64,000 nucleotides of DNA from Marinifaba aquimaris. GTDB taxonomy: Bacteria > Pseudomonadota > Gammaproteobacteria > Enterobacterales > Alteromonadaceae. Below are positions 8,772 to 18,229 of this stretch, piece after piece (the stretch's first letter is position 1; each line of letters opens with the position of its first letter). The stretch spans positions 1 through 64,000 of the forward strand of contig NZ_JABULX010000015.1 in NCBI RefSeq assembly GCF_013328345.1, written 5' to 3'. A program made the position numbers and the translations under genes. The notes under the pieces are model-generated. The model searched no databases, was not told the DNA's origin, and worked only from the letters and a program-made list of their open reading frames with translations.

Positions 8772-9725
8772 TTACTTCTCGTTAGACAAGCTGTAAACGT
8801 AAGCAGAAATTAAGTGAACTTTATCTTCACCTAAAATGTCTTTCCAAGCTGGCATTACACCGTTACGACCATGGGTAAGTGTTTCAGCAACTGCACGTTC
8901 AGAACCACCGTATAACCAAATATTATCCGTTAGGTTAGGCGCGCCAAATGCAATGTTACCTTTACCATCAGCACCGTGACATGCGGCACAAACACCAAAT
9001 TTAGCTTCACCAGCTTTAGCTGATGCAACATTTACATCACGGCCACTTAAGCTAAGTACATATGCTGTCATGTCTTTGATACCTTGCTCACCAAAGGCAT
9101 CAATCCAAGCAGGCATTGCCGCTTTACGACCGTTTAGCAAGGTCGTTTTAATGTGTGCAAATTCACCACCGTATAACCAATCATCATCTGTAAGGTTAGG
9201 GAAGCCAGTGGCACCACGGGCATCTGAGCCGTGACATTGTGAACAGTTTTGTAAGTATAAACGCTGACCAATCTCTAACGCCTTTTCATCTTGCATTAAT
9301 GCATCGATGTCTTTAGACGCATAAGACTGGAATAAAGGACCAAACTTCTCGTTTGATTTCTTTACTTCAACGTCGTACTGAACTTGTAATCCTTCAGCGA
9401 AACCTTGCTCAGTTGCTTCTTTAGAATCAGCAATCGAACGAATGTCTTGGTTAGAACTCTTCCAACCTAAAACACCTTCATAGTTACCCATACCAGGGTA
9501 AAGGATTAAATAAAGCACACCCCAAACACCTGTGATCCAATACATGATTGTCCACCATTTTGGTAATGGGTTGTTTAATTCTTCAATGCCATCAAACTCA
9601 TGGCCCATTGATTCGCCTTCTTCAATGCCTGTGTAGTTCTTACTGTTCGTCCACAGAGTCCAGAAGACAAATACTAATGTAATTGTAGTGATAACAATTA
9701 CCCAGAGACTCCAAAAAGTACTCAT
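8772..9725 (-). CDS. ccoP: cbb3 cytochrome c oxidase subunit CcoP (dihaem)
   Basis: A 317-residue membrane-anchored dihaem cytochrome c. It has one N-terminal span, a conserved GIEELNNPLPKWW segment and a second hydrophobic stretch, then two cytochrome c domains with CSQCH and CAACH haem sites. Each is followed by a PNLTD...WLYGG segment and a distal methionine (MPAW). CcoP passes electrons to CcoO/CcoN. A GAGGAA ribosome site precedes the ATG. It is the last gene of the structural operon. Confidence 0.95.
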   Translation of the reverse strand: MSTFWSLWVIVITTITLVFVFWTLWTNSKNYTGIEEGESMGHEFDGIEELNNPLPKWWTIMYWITGVWGVLYLILYPGMGNYEGVLGWKSSNQDIRSIADSKEATEQGFAEGLQVQYDVEVKKSNEKFGPLFQSYASKDIDALMQDEKALEIGQRLYLQNCSQCHGSDARGATGFPNLTDDDWLYGGEFAHIKTTLLNGRKAAMPAWIDAFGEQGIKDMTAYVLSLSGRDVNVASAKAGEAKFGVCAACHGADGKGNIAFGAPNLTDNIWLYGGSERAVAETLTHGRNGVMPAWKDILGEDKVHLISAYVYSLSNEK

Positions 9726-9735
9726 GTTAATTCCT

Positions 9736-9909
9736 CTAATCTTTTTCTATCTTTTGTTCTGTATCTGCTTTTTTATCTTCTTCAAAGATAGAGTTAGCAG
9801 CGTCATCGAACTTAGATTTACTTTGGCGACTATAGGCCCACCAAATGATGCCGACAAAGACGACAATCATTACGATGGTATAGATGCCTCTAAAAGTTCC
9901 GTAATCCAT
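9736..9909 (-). CDS. ccoQ: cbb3 oxidase subunit CcoQ
   Basis: A 57-residue protein starting MDYGTFRGIYTIVMIVVF. It has one membrane span with a WWAYS end and a charged tail ending in EQKIEKD. CcoQ is a small non-catalytic subunit that stabilises the oxidase. The reading frame lies exactly between ccoO (8 bases) and ccoP (10 bases), where CcoQ is expected. Confidence 0.93.
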   Translation of the reverse strand: MDYGTFRGIYTIVMIVVFVGIIWWAYSRQSKSKFDDAANSIFEEDKKADTEQKIEKD

Positions 9910-9916
9910 TGATAGT

Positions 9917-10537
9917 TTACTTAAGTGCGGTGCCTAAAGACTGTAAGTAAGCAATCAATGCTTCCATTTCAGTCTTTCCTTTAACTGCAGCTTCAGCACC
10001 TGCAATATCTTCATCTGTGTATGGCACACCATAGCTTTGGAAAACTTTAAGTTTTTTAGCTGTTAATTTGCCATCAAGCGTGTTTTCCATTAACCAAGGG
10101 AAACCAGGCATGTTTGATTCAGGTACTACAGCACGAGGATTAATTAAGTGTACACGGTGCCAGTCATCTGAATAACGACCACCTACACGAGCTAGATCTG
10201 GGCCAGTACGTTTAGAACCCCATAAGAATGGGTGTTCCCAAACTGATTCACCGGCAACAGAGTAGTGACCATAACGCTCAGTTTCAGCACGGAAAGGACG
10301 AATCATTTGAGAGTGACAGTTGTTACAACCTTCACGAATATAGATGTCACGACCTTCCATCTCTAAAGCAGTGTACGGCTTTAAACCGTCTACTGGTTCA
10401 GTTGTTTGCTTTTGGAAGATCAAAGGTGTGATTTCTACTAAAGCACCAAAACTGATAACGATGATAGTGAATATCGCTAATAGGCCGATATTCTGTTCGA
10501 TAATCTCGTGTTTATTTGGAGATTTTTTATTAGCCAT
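9917..10537 (-). CDS. ccoO: cbb3 cytochrome c oxidase subunit CcoO (monohaem)
   Basis: A 206-residue subunit with an N-terminal membrane anchor (about 15-38) and one haem c site in the segment [17 protein letters not shown]. The family segments [22 protein letters not shown] and the methionine region SNMPGFPWL are all present. It takes electrons from CcoP and feeds the CcoN haem centres. A GAGAAACG ribosome site precedes the ATG, and the gene is 11 bases from ccoN. Confidence 0.96.
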   Translation of the reverse strand: MANKKSPNKHEIIEQNIGLLAIFTIIVISFGALVEITPLIFQKQTTEPVDGLKPYTALEMEGRDIYIREGCNNCHSQMIRPFRAETERYGHYSVAGESVWEHPFLWGSKRTGPDLARVGGRYSDDWHRVHLINPRAVVPESNMPGFPWLMENTLDGKLTAKKLKVFQSYGVPYTDEDIAGAEAAVKGKTEMEALIAYLQSLGTALK

Positions 10538-10548
10538 TACGTTTCTCC

Positions 10549-11985
10549 TTAAGCTGCTTGCGGTACAAGGTTATTTGTAGCGTCTTGACGCTTATCAGAG
10601 CTAACTGTCTTATAGACGTTAAATAGCATTAGTAACATACCACATACTACGAAACAGCCACCTAACCAACGAACACCGTGGTAGAAGTAAGTTTTCTCAA
10701 CAACTTCAACGAAGCTATACATTAGTGTGCCGTCTTCGTTAACTGCACGCCACATCATCCCTTGCATTACACCAGAGATCCACATTGCAACAATGTATAG
10801 AACAACACCTATAGTTGCTAACCAGAAATGGATGTTAATCCACTTAGTCGAGTACATGTGCTCTTTACCACACACTTTAGGGATAAGGTGATATAAAGAA
10901 CCGATAGAAACCATAGCAACCCAACCTAATGCACCAGAGTGCACGTGACCAACTGTCCAGTCAGTGTAGTGCGATAGTGCGTTTACTGATTTGATTGCCA
11001 TCATTGGGCCTTCGAACGTTGACATACCGTAGAACGATAATGAAACGATCAAGAAGCGAAGAATAGGGTCTGTGCGTAACTTATGCCAAGCACCAGATAA
11101 CGTCATGATACCGTTGATCATACCACCCCATGAAGGAACGAATAAGATAACAGACATAACCATACCTAAAGACTGAGTCCAGTCAGGTAAAGCAGTGTAG
11201 TGAAGGTGGTGAGGACCAGCCCAAATATATAAAGAAACGAGTGCCCAGAAGTGAACAACCGATAAACGGTATGAATAAACAGGACGTTCAGCTTGTTTTG
11301 GTACGAAGTAGTACATCATACCTAAGAAACCAGCTGTTAAGAAGAAACCTACTGCGTTGTGGCCGTACCACCATTGCATCATGGCATCAACTGCACCTGA
11401 GTAGATAGAGTAAGATTTCATAAAGCTTACTGGTACAACCATACTGTTACCAATATGAAGTACAGCAACCGTTAAGATGAAACCACCATAGAACCAGTTC
11501 GCAACATAAATGTGTGAAGTTTTACGCTTAACAATTGTTCCGAAGAAAACAATTGCATAAGCAATCCAAACGACCGCAATTAAAATATCAATCGGCCACT
11601 CTAACTCAGCGTACTCCTTAGAAGAAGTATAACCAAGTGGTAAAGTGATTACTGCCGAAACAATAATTGCTTGCCAACCCCAGAAAGTGAATTTCGCTAA
11701 GCGATCACTAAATAAGCGAGTTTGACATGTGCGTTGAACAACATAATAAGATGTAGCGAATAACGCACATCCACCAAAGGCGAAGATAACCGCATTCGTA
11801 TGAAGTGGTCTAATTCGCGAGAAAGTAAGCCAAGGAGTATCAAAGTTTAACTCTGGCCATACTAGTTGGGCAGCGATGAGTACGCCGACTGACATACCGA
11901 CAATGCCCCAGATCACTGCCATAATGGCAAAGTGTTTTACAACATCAAAGTTGTAATTAGGAGTTGCAGAACTTGTTGAGCTCAT
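10549..11985 (-). CDS. ccoN: cbb3 cytochrome c oxidase catalytic subunit CcoN
   Basis: A 478-residue, 12-span haem-copper oxidase subunit I of the C type. Visible are the low-spin haem ligand segment [14 protein letters not shown], the [16 protein letters not shown] segment with the CuB histidine and the C-type cross-linked tyrosine region, [13 protein letters not shown], and the [14 protein letters not shown] haem-ligand segment. It is the high-affinity proton-pumping terminal oxidase used at low oxygen. It is first in the operon ccoN-O-Q-P; an FNR-like site lies about 200 bases upstream. Confidence 0.97.
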   Translation of the reverse strand: MSSTSSATPNYNFDVVKHFAIMAVIWGIVGMSVGVLIAAQLVWPELNFDTPWLTFSRIRPLHTNAVIFAFGGCALFATSYYVVQRTCQTRLFSDRLAKFTFWGWQAIIVSAVITLPLGYTSSKEYAELEWPIDILIAVVWIAYAIVFFGTIVKRKTSHIYVANWFYGGFILTVAVLHIGNSMVVPVSFMKSYSIYSGAVDAMMQWWYGHNAVGFFLTAGFLGMMYYFVPKQAERPVYSYRLSVVHFWALVSLYIWAGPHHLHYTALPDWTQSLGMVMSVILFVPSWGGMINGIMTLSGAWHKLRTDPILRFLIVSLSFYGMSTFEGPMMAIKSVNALSHYTDWTVGHVHSGALGWVAMVSIGSLYHLIPKVCGKEHMYSTKWINIHFWLATIGVVLYIVAMWISGVMQGMMWRAVNEDGTLMYSFVEVVEKTYFYHGVRWLGGCFVVCGMLLMLFNVYKTVSSDKRQDATNNLVPQAA

Positions 11986-12186
11986 AGTGTCTCTTCCAAT
12001 CGATTAACTATATAAAGGTTAAGCTTTAGGTCGAATAAATTTTTTATTTTAGTTGATAGAACTAGTGTTTGGTTAAATTGTAATCGGAATATTGATTAAT
12101 ATTTCGCCAACCCTGTTATCCGTGGCCTAAACCGCGGCAATAATACTTTTTTTGACCTTGAAAATACAGCGGGTATTGAAAAAAAC

Positions 12187-12200
12187 GTGATTTAGGTCAA
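12187..12200. promoter_or_regulatory. FNR-like site between ccoN and the 12234 gene
   Basis: Read on the minus strand the site is TTGACCTAAATCAC, matching 8 of the 10 specified bases of the FNR consensus TTGAT-N4-ATCAA. It lies about 200 bases upstream of ccoN and 34 bases before the gene on the plus strand, so it could serve either. cbb3 operons are commonly FNR-controlled. No mapped start site supports it. Confidence 0.4.
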
Positions 12201-12233
12201 TATGTTGGTCAATCATTTGCGAAATTTCGAATC

Positions 12234-12686
12234 ATGTCCAAAAAACGCCCAACTTTGTTTGTTTTCATCGCCGGTGTCATTCTTATACTCATTTTAGTCA
12301 GTCAGCACTTTAATGCGGATTTGAAGAGCAAAAAAATAGCTGAAAACTGTGATTTAAATCAGGAAATATGTGTAGTACGTATCGAACCTAGTATTGAGCT
12401 CAGTTTAATCACATCTCCAATAGAAATCGAAACAATCGAAACGCTTATAATTACTAGTGCAATATCAGCAGACACTGTTAAAGGTTATGTGGCAGGGCTA
12501 AATATGAATATGGGTAAGATACCCATCTTATTTAATCGAAACAAAGAGGATGAATGGTTAGGAGAGTTTGCACTAGGTATGTGCACCGAACCGAAAATGC
12601 AATGGTTATTAGTACTAGAAATAACCATTGCAGATAAAGTTCTTGAAAAGTCAGTTATTTTTGAGACTGACCAGACGACTCTTTAA
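12234..12686 (+). CDS. Unknown inner-membrane-anchored protein beside ccoN
   Basis: A 150-residue protein with one N-terminal membrane span (about residues 7-24, TLFVFIAGVILILILVS) and a periplasmic remainder with paired cysteines (ENCDLNQEIC). Late residues GLNMNMGKIPI may be a metal-binding or structural element, and its M-x-M sequence and position opposite a copper oxidase operon invite a copper link. This is inference only. Its last 32 bases overlap the end of the convergent gene at 12655. I do not recognise a named family. Confidence 0.5.
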   Translation: MSKKRPTLFVFIAGVILILILVSQHFNADLKSKKIAENCDLNQEICVVRIEPSIELSLITSPIEIETIETLIITSAISADTVKGYVAGLNMNMGKIPILFNRNKEDEWLGEFALGMCTEPKMQWLLVLEITIADKVLEKSVIFETDQTTL

Positions 12687-13539
12687 GGTCTAACCACATA
12701 CTTTCGTTATTAATTGGTGTATTGAAAGGTAAAAGTGGGTTTTCTAATTCGATAAAAGTTTTTGCATTCCACTGCTCTAATGGGTAGATGTGAGATGTAG
12801 TTGTGTGCTCTTGCATTAATTTAGCAAAGCTTCCATCCTTCATTGCAGTTAACAATCCATATTCAATTGTTTTAGCAAGCTTTTCATTACTTCTGCTGGT
12901 GAAATAATAGAGCGGGAATTTATATTTCAAAATGATGTTATCGAATAACACGAGGTTTGATTCTGGATTAGCTTTATTATAAGCCTCAATTTCAGAGTAA
13001 CCTTCAATGATTGAGCGAGGGAAATAGTCACAATTGCCTTCATCAACCATAGAAAACATACTTTCAAAGTTTAAAACACGTGATACTTTAAAACCATTCA
13101 CGTCTAATATATCTGAATCGGGCCAATGCAAACCCTGACAGGCATTAAGTTCCTGTAATTCTTCCGGTCTAGTTAATTTTTCAAAAGTAGCAAGTTTACT
13201 TTTATTGATTATAAAAACACGATGACCCAGTAAACCTTTCATTAACGGAATATGAATTGCGCGATAAAGCGCTTCACGGTCTTGAGTAGGACCTGCCATT
13301 ACTACATCGACTTTGCCTTTATTCAATAATCGCATTGCTCGGCCTTGTGTCAGCAATTCTTCAGAAAAAGTCACCTCATAAGGTGTTTTAGATTTACTGA
13401 GTGCAAGCTTGAGTAGTTTAACCCGATAATCAAAACTGGTGTCACTAGAGGACTGCTGACGTGGAAGAACGATGGTTTCTGCAAAAAGTTGGGTGGATAG
13501 TGTTAGCAAGAATGCAAAGCACGCTATTTTTTTCATCAC
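12655..13539 (-). CDS. Periplasmic solute-binding-like protein (orphan)
   Basis: A 294-residue protein with a signal peptide (about 1-21, cleaving after LFAE or LFA). The rest resembles family-3 periplasmic binding proteins: an LLNKGKVDVVMAGPTQDRE segment after about 70 residues, then a two-lobed pattern ending in a YGLLTAMKDGSFAKLM helix. Such orphan proteins occur in many copies in Alteromonadales, and none of the ligands is known. No transporter genes are adjacent. The start ATG-ATG doublet makes the first residue uncertain by one. Confidence 0.6.
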   Translation of the reverse strand: MMKKIACFAFLLTLSTQLFAETIVLPRQQSSSDTSFDYRVKLLKLALSKSKTPYEVTFSEELLTQGRAMRLLNKGKVDVVMAGPTQDREALYRAIHIPLMKGLLGHRVFIINKSKLATFEKLTRPEELQELNACQGLHWPDSDILDVNGFKVSRVLNFESMFSMVDEGNCDYFPRSIIEGYSEIEAYNKANPESNLVLFDNIILKYKFPLYYFTSRSNEKLAKTIEYGLLTAMKDGSFAKLMQEHTTTSHIYPLEQWNAKTFIELENPLLPFNTPINNESMWLDLKESSGQSQK

Positions 13540-13730
13540 TGATTTATAATTATTTTCCTAAGATGATTAATTAATAACAAAAAAAGCATGATTTTTCTCC
13601 TTTTTTTTAGCAAATATACTATTTTAAGTTAAAAAATATTCATTCGATTGTTAGAGGCCTTTGAAAGTATATACTTTTATTTCTTTCGCTCTATAATACG
13701 CGCCACCCAAAACCTATGACTAATTAGACT

Positions 13731-13979
13731 ATGACAACTAAAGTTGGCCGCCCGAGTAAAAAACCTTCAGAGAAGAAAAAAGGCGTATACATTAAATTAC
13801 CACCATGGCTAATTGAATGGATGGACTGCCAAGACCATTCTAATCGTGCATTACTCATTGAAGAAGCAATGCGCAGTCATTTCAATATCAATGAAGATAC
13901 TCGAAACGAATATCAACTTGATTTATGTGCAGAGGTTGAGCGCACCTATGACCGCAGGTACAAACGCAATAAAGCATAA
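13731..13979 (+). CDS. Small basic ribbon-helix-helix-like protein
   Basis: An 82-residue protein. A basic GRPSKKPSEKKK start is followed by a short strand (GVYIKLPPWLIEWM) and two helices (NRALLIEEAMRSHF), the order of a ribbon-helix-helix DNA-binding fold. It could be a transcription regulator, but no partner toxin or operon is beside it. Conservation as an orphan gene seems likely; function is not known. Confidence 0.5.
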   Translation: MTTKVGRPSKKPSEKKKGVYIKLPPWLIEWMDCQDHSNRALLIEEAMRSHFNINEDTRNEYQLDLCAEVERTYDRRYKRNKA

Positions 13980-14075
13980 TCAATACAACTAGCGCTCTTT
14001 GTCCATATCTATTACTTTACCGGTTACAATTCAACCAGATTCATAAAAGATTAAACTCTTTGTAGCTTTAATTTA

Positions 14076-14121
14076 ACAGCCCATTTCTAAGTTGAACTTA
14101 GACGTTTAAGAAGGGGCTGTA
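14076..14121 (+). promoter_or_regulatory. Leader stem hiding the ribosome site of the 14122 gene
   Basis: ACAGCCC at 14076-14082 is exactly complementary to GGGCTGT at 14114-14120, one base before the start codon. The region between also forms TCTAAGT-TGA-ACTTAGA (about 14086-14102). The Shine-Dalgarno run AAGAAGGGG (14108-14116) overlaps the outer stem, so the fold would block translation unless opened. This may be temperature or protein control; it is a sequence observation only. Confidence 0.45.
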
Positions 14122-14922
14122 ATGGATACTCAATTACCGGAAAAAATAACTGCAAACGCGGTTTGGATTTCAGATGTACATCTGGGTTACAAGGACTGTA
14201 AAGCGACTTACTTATTAGATTTTCTCAATCGACTAGAGTGCAATACCTTATATTTAGTTGGTGATATTATTGACATGTGGTCATTATCAAAAAACTTCTA
14301 TTGGCCTGAACAACATAACAAGGTCATTCGAAAATTGATGAAAATGGCCAAAAAACAATGTCGTGTTATCTACATTCCAGGCAATCATGATGTCAATTTT
14401 AGAGATTTTGTGGGTGAGAAATTCGGTGAGATAGAAGTCCACCAAAGTTATGTCCACAAAACCTCTGATCAACGTCAAATGTTGATTATCCACGGAGACG
14501 AGCTCGATAGTGTGATCCGATTTAGTCGTATTACACGTTTTGTTGGAGATAGTGCATACGACTTCCTACTGTTTTTAAATCGCTGGACTAATTATATCAG
14601 ACAAAAATTTGGCTACGGTTATTGGTCACTTGCTGCATATTTAAAAAAACGAGTGAGTAAAGCTAAAAATGCCATCGACTTATTTGAAGATGCTGCCATT
14701 GAATTAGCCAGAAAAAAAGGTTACGACGGTGTAATTTGCGGCCATATTCATCATGCCAATATTCGAGAAGATGCAGGTATTTTGTATTGCAATGATGGAG
14801 ATTGGATCGAAAGCTGTAGCTTTATGATTGAAAAACACGATGGTTCACTTGAAATAATGCACTGGACAGATCAAATTAAAAAAGCACAAGTCATTGAGCT
14901 AAATACCAAAAAACTTGCTTAA
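14122..14922 (+). CDS. Metallophosphoesterase, LpxH-like (UDP-2,3-diacylglucosamine diphosphatase family)
   Basis: A 266-residue enzyme with the full calcineurin-like metal set: SDVHLG (D/H pair) at about 18, GDIIDMW near 47, GNHD near 85, IIHGDELD near 121, and GHIHHANIRE near 205. It belongs to the COG2908-type family that includes LpxH-like lipid A enzymes. Many marine members are LpxH paralogues whose substrate has not been tested, so the lipid A role is tentative. The ribosome site lies inside a strong leader stem. Confidence 0.75.
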   Translation: MDTQLPEKITANAVWISDVHLGYKDCKATYLLDFLNRLECNTLYLVGDIIDMWSLSKNFYWPEQHNKVIRKLMKMAKKQCRVIYIPGNHDVNFRDFVGEKFGEIEVHQSYVHKTSDQRQMLIIHGDELDSVIRFSRITRFVGDSAYDFLLFLNRWTNYIRQKFGYGYWSLAAYLKKRVSKAKNAIDLFEDAAIELARKKGYDGVICGHIHHANIREDAGILYCNDGDWIESCSFMIEKHDGSLEIMHWTDQIKKAQVIELNTKKLA

Positions 14923-14990
14923 ACAGACTTTGCTTTAGTCATACCCAAGTCGCTATAATTTAAACTTATGTTTATTAAGAGAAACAACAA

Positions 14991-15440
14991 ATGGCGATTT
15001 GGGTTGATGCAGATGCCTGTCCAGTAGTGATCAAGCAGATAATTTTCAAAGCGTGTAACCGCACTAAGATAAAAGCTACTTTTGTAGCAAACCAATACCT
15101 ATCTATTCCGCAATCACCTTATCTGAGCTTTATACAAGTCGAGAAAGGCTTCGACATCGCCGATAATAAGATCGTAGAAAAAGTTTCAGCAAATGATCTT
15201 GTGATCACCCAAGATATCCCTTTAGCCGATGAAGTGATCACAAAAGGGGCTTTGGCCTTATCACCTAGAGGAAGTTTATTTAGTAAAGAAAATATCAAAA
15301 GTAGGCTTAATATGCGTGATTTTATGGAAACATTGAGGAGTAGTGGTGTTCAAACTGGCGGCCCCGCTGCACTAGACAACAAAGACAAGCAAGCTTTTGC
15401 TAACGAACTCGATAAATATTTAGCCCGTAATAAGCCATGA
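14991..15440 (+). CDS. YaiI/YqxD family (DUF188) protein
   Basis: A 149-residue protein starting [14 protein letters not shown], the hallmark of the YaiI/YqxD family, with the later [14 protein letters not shown] and [14 protein letters not shown] segments. The fold is PIN/NYN-like with conserved aspartates, so a nuclease role is suspected but not proven. A GAGAAAC ribosome site precedes the ATG. Its stop overlaps the start of the acetyltransferase gene (ATGA), so the two are probably co-translated. Confidence 0.88.
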   Translation: MAIWVDADACPVVIKQIIFKACNRTKIKATFVANQYLSIPQSPYLSFIQVEKGFDIADNKIVEKVSANDLVITQDIPLADEVITKGALALSPRGSLFSKENIKSRLNMRDFMETLRSSGVQTGGPAALDNKDKQAFANELDKYLARNKP

Positions 15441-15925
15441 TCCGAAAAGCAACCAATAAAGATTTAGCCCCAATTGTTGATATATACAATCAAAGTATTC
15501 CTTCGCGGTTAGCCACTGCTGATACCGAGCCTAAATCAATATCAGAGTTTACCGCTTGGTTTACCAGTCACCATCCAATGAGGCCCATTTTTGTCTATGA
15601 ACAAGATAACCAATGTGTTGCTTGGTTGAGCTTTAAGGACTTTTATGGACGACCTGCCTATCAGAGTACAGCAGAGATCAGTATTTACGTGGCTACATCT
15701 GCAATAGGCCAAGGTATAGGTACAACATTGCTATCGCATGCACTCAGTATATGCCCAGAGCTAAACATTGAACGTCTACTTGCATTTATCTTTTCACATA
15801 ACACTGCCAGCATCGAGCTTTTTAAAAAATTTGGTTTTACGGCATGGGGCGAGTTACCTGACGTTGCCGAAATGGATGACAAAAAATATAGTTTGAGTAT
15901 CTTAGGACTTAAAGTTAATCAATAA
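15437..15925 (+). CDS. GNAT N-acetyltransferase (phosphinothricin-acetyltransferase-like)
   Basis: A 162-residue GNAT protein. It begins [17 protein letters not shown] and carries the acetyl-CoA loop in the [15 protein letters not shown] segment (Q-x-x-G-x-G/T type, about residues 92-106), then an [19 protein letters not shown] segment typical of the Pat/YncA group. Members acetylate methionine sulfone, methionine sulfoximine or related amines. The substrate here is unknown. It overlaps the DUF188 gene by 4 bases and is followed by a glutathione transferase. Confidence 0.82.
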   Translation: MIRKATNKDLAPIVDIYNQSIPSRLATADTEPKSISEFTAWFTSHHPMRPIFVYEQDNQCVAWLSFKDFYGRPAYQSTAEISIYVATSAIGQGIGTTLLSHALSICPELNIERLLAFIFSHNTASIELFKKFGFTAWGELPDVAEMDDKKYSLSILGLKVNQ

Positions 15926-15934
15926 GGAATATAA

Positions 15935-16552
15935 ATGGTCAAAGTTTATGGCGATCTGATATCAGGTAATTGTTATAAAATTAAATTACTGCTTGAACTT
16001 TTATCTATTGAACACGAGTGGGTAGATATTGATATTCTCGAAGGAGAAACCCAAACACCGGATTTTTTAGCAAAAAACCCCAACGGTAAGGTTCCTATTG
16101 TAGAGCTTAGTGATGGCCGGATATTAGCCGAGTCTAATGCTATTCTTTGTTTTTTTGCCCAAGACTCTAATTACCTACCAACTGATAATTACTTAAAAGC
16201 AAAAGTTTTGTCTTGGTTGTTTTTCGAGCAATACAGTCACGAACCCTATATTGCAGTAGCGCGTTATATAAATTTATATCTGGGTTTACCTGATGATAGA
16301 AAAGCAGAATACGAAAGTAAGCAAGAAGGCGGGCACAAGGCCTTAAAAGTAATAGAAGATACCTTAAAACAAAGCGCTTATTTAGTCGGTGCTAAATTGA
16401 CCATCGCTGATATTAGTTTGTTTGCCTATACCCATGTTGCTCATCAGGGTGGTTTTGATTTATATGATTATCCTAATATCAAAAACTGGATAGCTAGAAT
16501 CGAAACTACAACAGGTTTTATATCAATGGATAAAGCAAAAAGCTCACATTAA
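15935..16552 (+). CDS. Glutathione S-transferase family protein
   Basis: A 205-residue GST with an N-terminal thioredoxin-like domain (GNCYKIKLLLELLSIEHEWV), the cis-proline segment NGKVPIVEL, the ESNAIL glutathione-binding motif and an all-alpha C-terminal domain with the LTIADISLFAY N-capping box. These conjugate or reduce electrophiles. A TAAGGAA ribosome site precedes the ATG, 9 bases after the acetyltransferase stop. Its stop codon lies in the loop of the downstream terminator. Confidence 0.88.
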   Translation: MVKVYGDLISGNCYKIKLLLELLSIEHEWVDIDILEGETQTPDFLAKNPNGKVPIVELSDGRILAESNAILCFFAQDSNYLPTDNYLKAKVLSWLFFEQYSHEPYIAVARYINLYLGLPDDRKAEYESKQEGGHKALKVIEDTLKQSAYLVGAKLTIADISLFAYTHVAHQGGFDLYDYPNIKNWIARIETTTGFISMDKAKSSH

Positions 16553-16562
16553 GTGAGCTTTT
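16537..16562 (+). terminator. Terminator after the glutathione transferase gene
   Basis: AAAAGCTCAC-ATTAA-GTGAGCTTTT forms a 10-bp stem that includes the gene's stop codon in the loop. It is symmetric enough to serve the convergent SDR gene as well. Confidence 0.8.
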
Positions 16563-16582
16563 CTGTTGGTTATACTGGGTTG

Positions 16583-17326
16583 TTATTTGGGCTGGGCATC
16601 TATTGATTGGCCAATCACATCAATGCTCTCATCTGCCATTAAGTATTGATACACCGCCATAATTTCTTCCGGCGTTTTCAGTTGAGATTGATCTTCTGTT
16701 GGATAAGCTGTTTGGCGCATTTTAGTCGCCGTTGCTCCAGGATTAATCGCATTAAATCTAATTGTTGATGTTTCAAATTCATCAGCGAAAACTTGCATCA
16801 TTCCTTCTGTTGCAAATTTCGATGTTGCGTAAGCCCCCCAATAGGCGCGCCCTTTTCTACCTACACCAGAAGACGTAAAGATAACCGAAGCTTTTGGCGC
16901 TTTTTTCATTACAGGAAGTAGAGCTTTAGTCATAATAAATTGTGCTGTGACATTTACTTTCATCACTTCTTCAAACATGTCAGCTGGGTATTGATCAAAT
17001 GGAATCATGCCGCCCAATGTACCGGCGTTATTGAGTAAACCATCTAACTTACCAAATGTAGACTCAATCGTTGCGGCCATGTCGATATAGTTTTGCTCAG
17101 TAGCACCTTTTAAATCTAACGGGATAATAGCTGGCTCTTTTGAGCCTGCTTTAACGATTTCATCATATGTAGCTTCAAGTTTCTTAACTGTTTTACCGAG
17201 TAAGATGACTTCAGCACCCAATTTTGCATAGGCGATAGCTGCTGCTTTACCAATACCAGCACCTGCACCCGTTACTAAAATCACTTTACCTGCTAAGGCA
17301 TTTTCTGAAACCTGATAATTACTCAT
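16583..17326 (-). CDS. Short-chain dehydrogenase/reductase, YciK family
   Basis: About 247 residues. The NAD(P)-binding TGAGAGIGKAAA motif lies near residue 19, NNAG in GLLNNAGTLGG, the catalytic serine in IFTSSGVGR, and YATSK (Tyr and Lys) after it. The order and an ENALAGKVILVTGAG start fit the YciK family of SDR enzymes with unknown physiological substrate. I prefer ATG at 17326 to the in-frame ATG at 17338, because an AAGA stretch precedes it and YciK-type proteins start there. Confidence 0.82.
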   Translation of the reverse strand: MSNYQVSENALAGKVILVTGAGAGIGKAAAIAYAKLGAEVILLGKTVKKLEATYDEIVKAGSKEPAIIPLDLKGATEQNYIDMAATIESTFGKLDGLLNNAGTLGGMIPFDQYPADMFEEVMKVNVTAQFIMTKALLPVMKKAPKASVIFTSSGVGRKGRAYWGAYATSKFATEGMMQVFADEFETSTIRFNAINPGATATKMRQTAYPTEDQSQLKTPEEIMAVYQYLMADESIDVIGQSIDAQPK

Positions 17327-17388
17327 TCTTAAAACCATTGAATTTAATTTGCGCGCATTTTACCAAACCCGATTGAATATCCCAGTTT

Positions 17389-18162
17389 TTATTTGTCTTG
17401 TTTGAAGTTGAGCAAAATAAATTGCTGAATGAGACCAAGGTACTCATACCAAACCCTTTCAAAAAGCGCTATCGAATGAGAGGACGGTAGCTTGGCATAC
17501 CAAGGCAAAGTATCGAGCATTTGAGCGCGGTGGTGAGTAGGGCTCGCTATCGGGTTTAAGCCATAAGCTTTAAAATAATTAATAGCTCTTGGCATATGCG
17601 AAGCTTCAGTCACTAAAATAAAACGTTGACCTTTAAGTTGTGTGCGAACTGCTAATACTTCTTCATGTGTATCTTTAGGTTGGTCGAAAATGATGATTCG
17701 TTGGCTATCAATATTAAGATCTAAAGCGAGTTCTTCATTCATTTGTGCATTTGATACTGTGCCGTATATCTCATAGCCAGTAAAAATTAATTTCGCATTA
17801 GGAAAGACATTGGCAATGCGCACACCTTCAACTGTTCTGGTTAGCGAACAAGACGCTAACTGACTTGTAATGGGTAAAGGTTCATCATTTTTGTGGCCAC
17901 AGCCAAGTACAACGATGTAATCAATAGGGTGATCTATAGAGTCAATAAATAAGACAGGATATTTATTTTCTAAATTATTGATTAAATAGTTAGGAAACCA
18001 TGGGGTCGAAATCAATATAAAACATGTTGCTAATACAAGCGTTAAGTATTTTGAAATTTTCGGCTTTCGATTTCGAATTACAAATGCCAGCAATAAACCC
18101 GTTATTATCAGTACTAATGGAGAGAGTAGTGCCGCTATGAGTTTTTTTAAAATAAATAACAT
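17389..18162 (-). CDS. ElyC/SanA/YdcF family (DUF218) envelope protein
   Basis: A 257-residue protein with two N-terminal membrane spans (about 5-28 and 37-53), then a DUF218 domain: VVLGCGHKNDEP, TRTVEGVRIANVFPNAKLIFTG, and the TEASHMPRAINYFKAYGL segment. E. coli ElyC has this layout and affects peptidoglycan and lipid-carrier metabolism, so a cell-envelope role is likely. It stands alone between the SDR gene and metG. Confidence 0.8.
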   Translation of the reverse strand: MLFILKKLIAALLSPLVLIITGLLLAFVIRNRKPKISKYLTLVLATCFILISTPWFPNYLINNLENKYPVLFIDSIDHPIDYIVVLGCGHKNDEPLPITSQLASCSLTRTVEGVRIANVFPNAKLIFTGYEIYGTVSNAQMNEELALDLNIDSQRIIIFDQPKDTHEEVLAVRTQLKGQRFILVTEASHMPRAINYFKAYGLNPIASPTHHRAQMLDTLPWYAKLPSSHSIALFERVWYEYLGLIQQFILLNFKQDK

Positions 18163-18195
18163 GTGATGACTAGTAAGTGGCTAATGTTGGTTAAT

Positions 18196-18222
18196 AAAAA
18201 AGGCAACCTAAGTTGCCTTTTT
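18196..18222 (-). terminator. Terminator of metG
   Basis: AAAGGCAAC-CTAA-GTTGCCTTT stem lies just beyond the metG stop codon. On the minus strand it ends in a T-run. Confidence 0.82.
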
Positions 18223-18229
18223 GTGTTTA

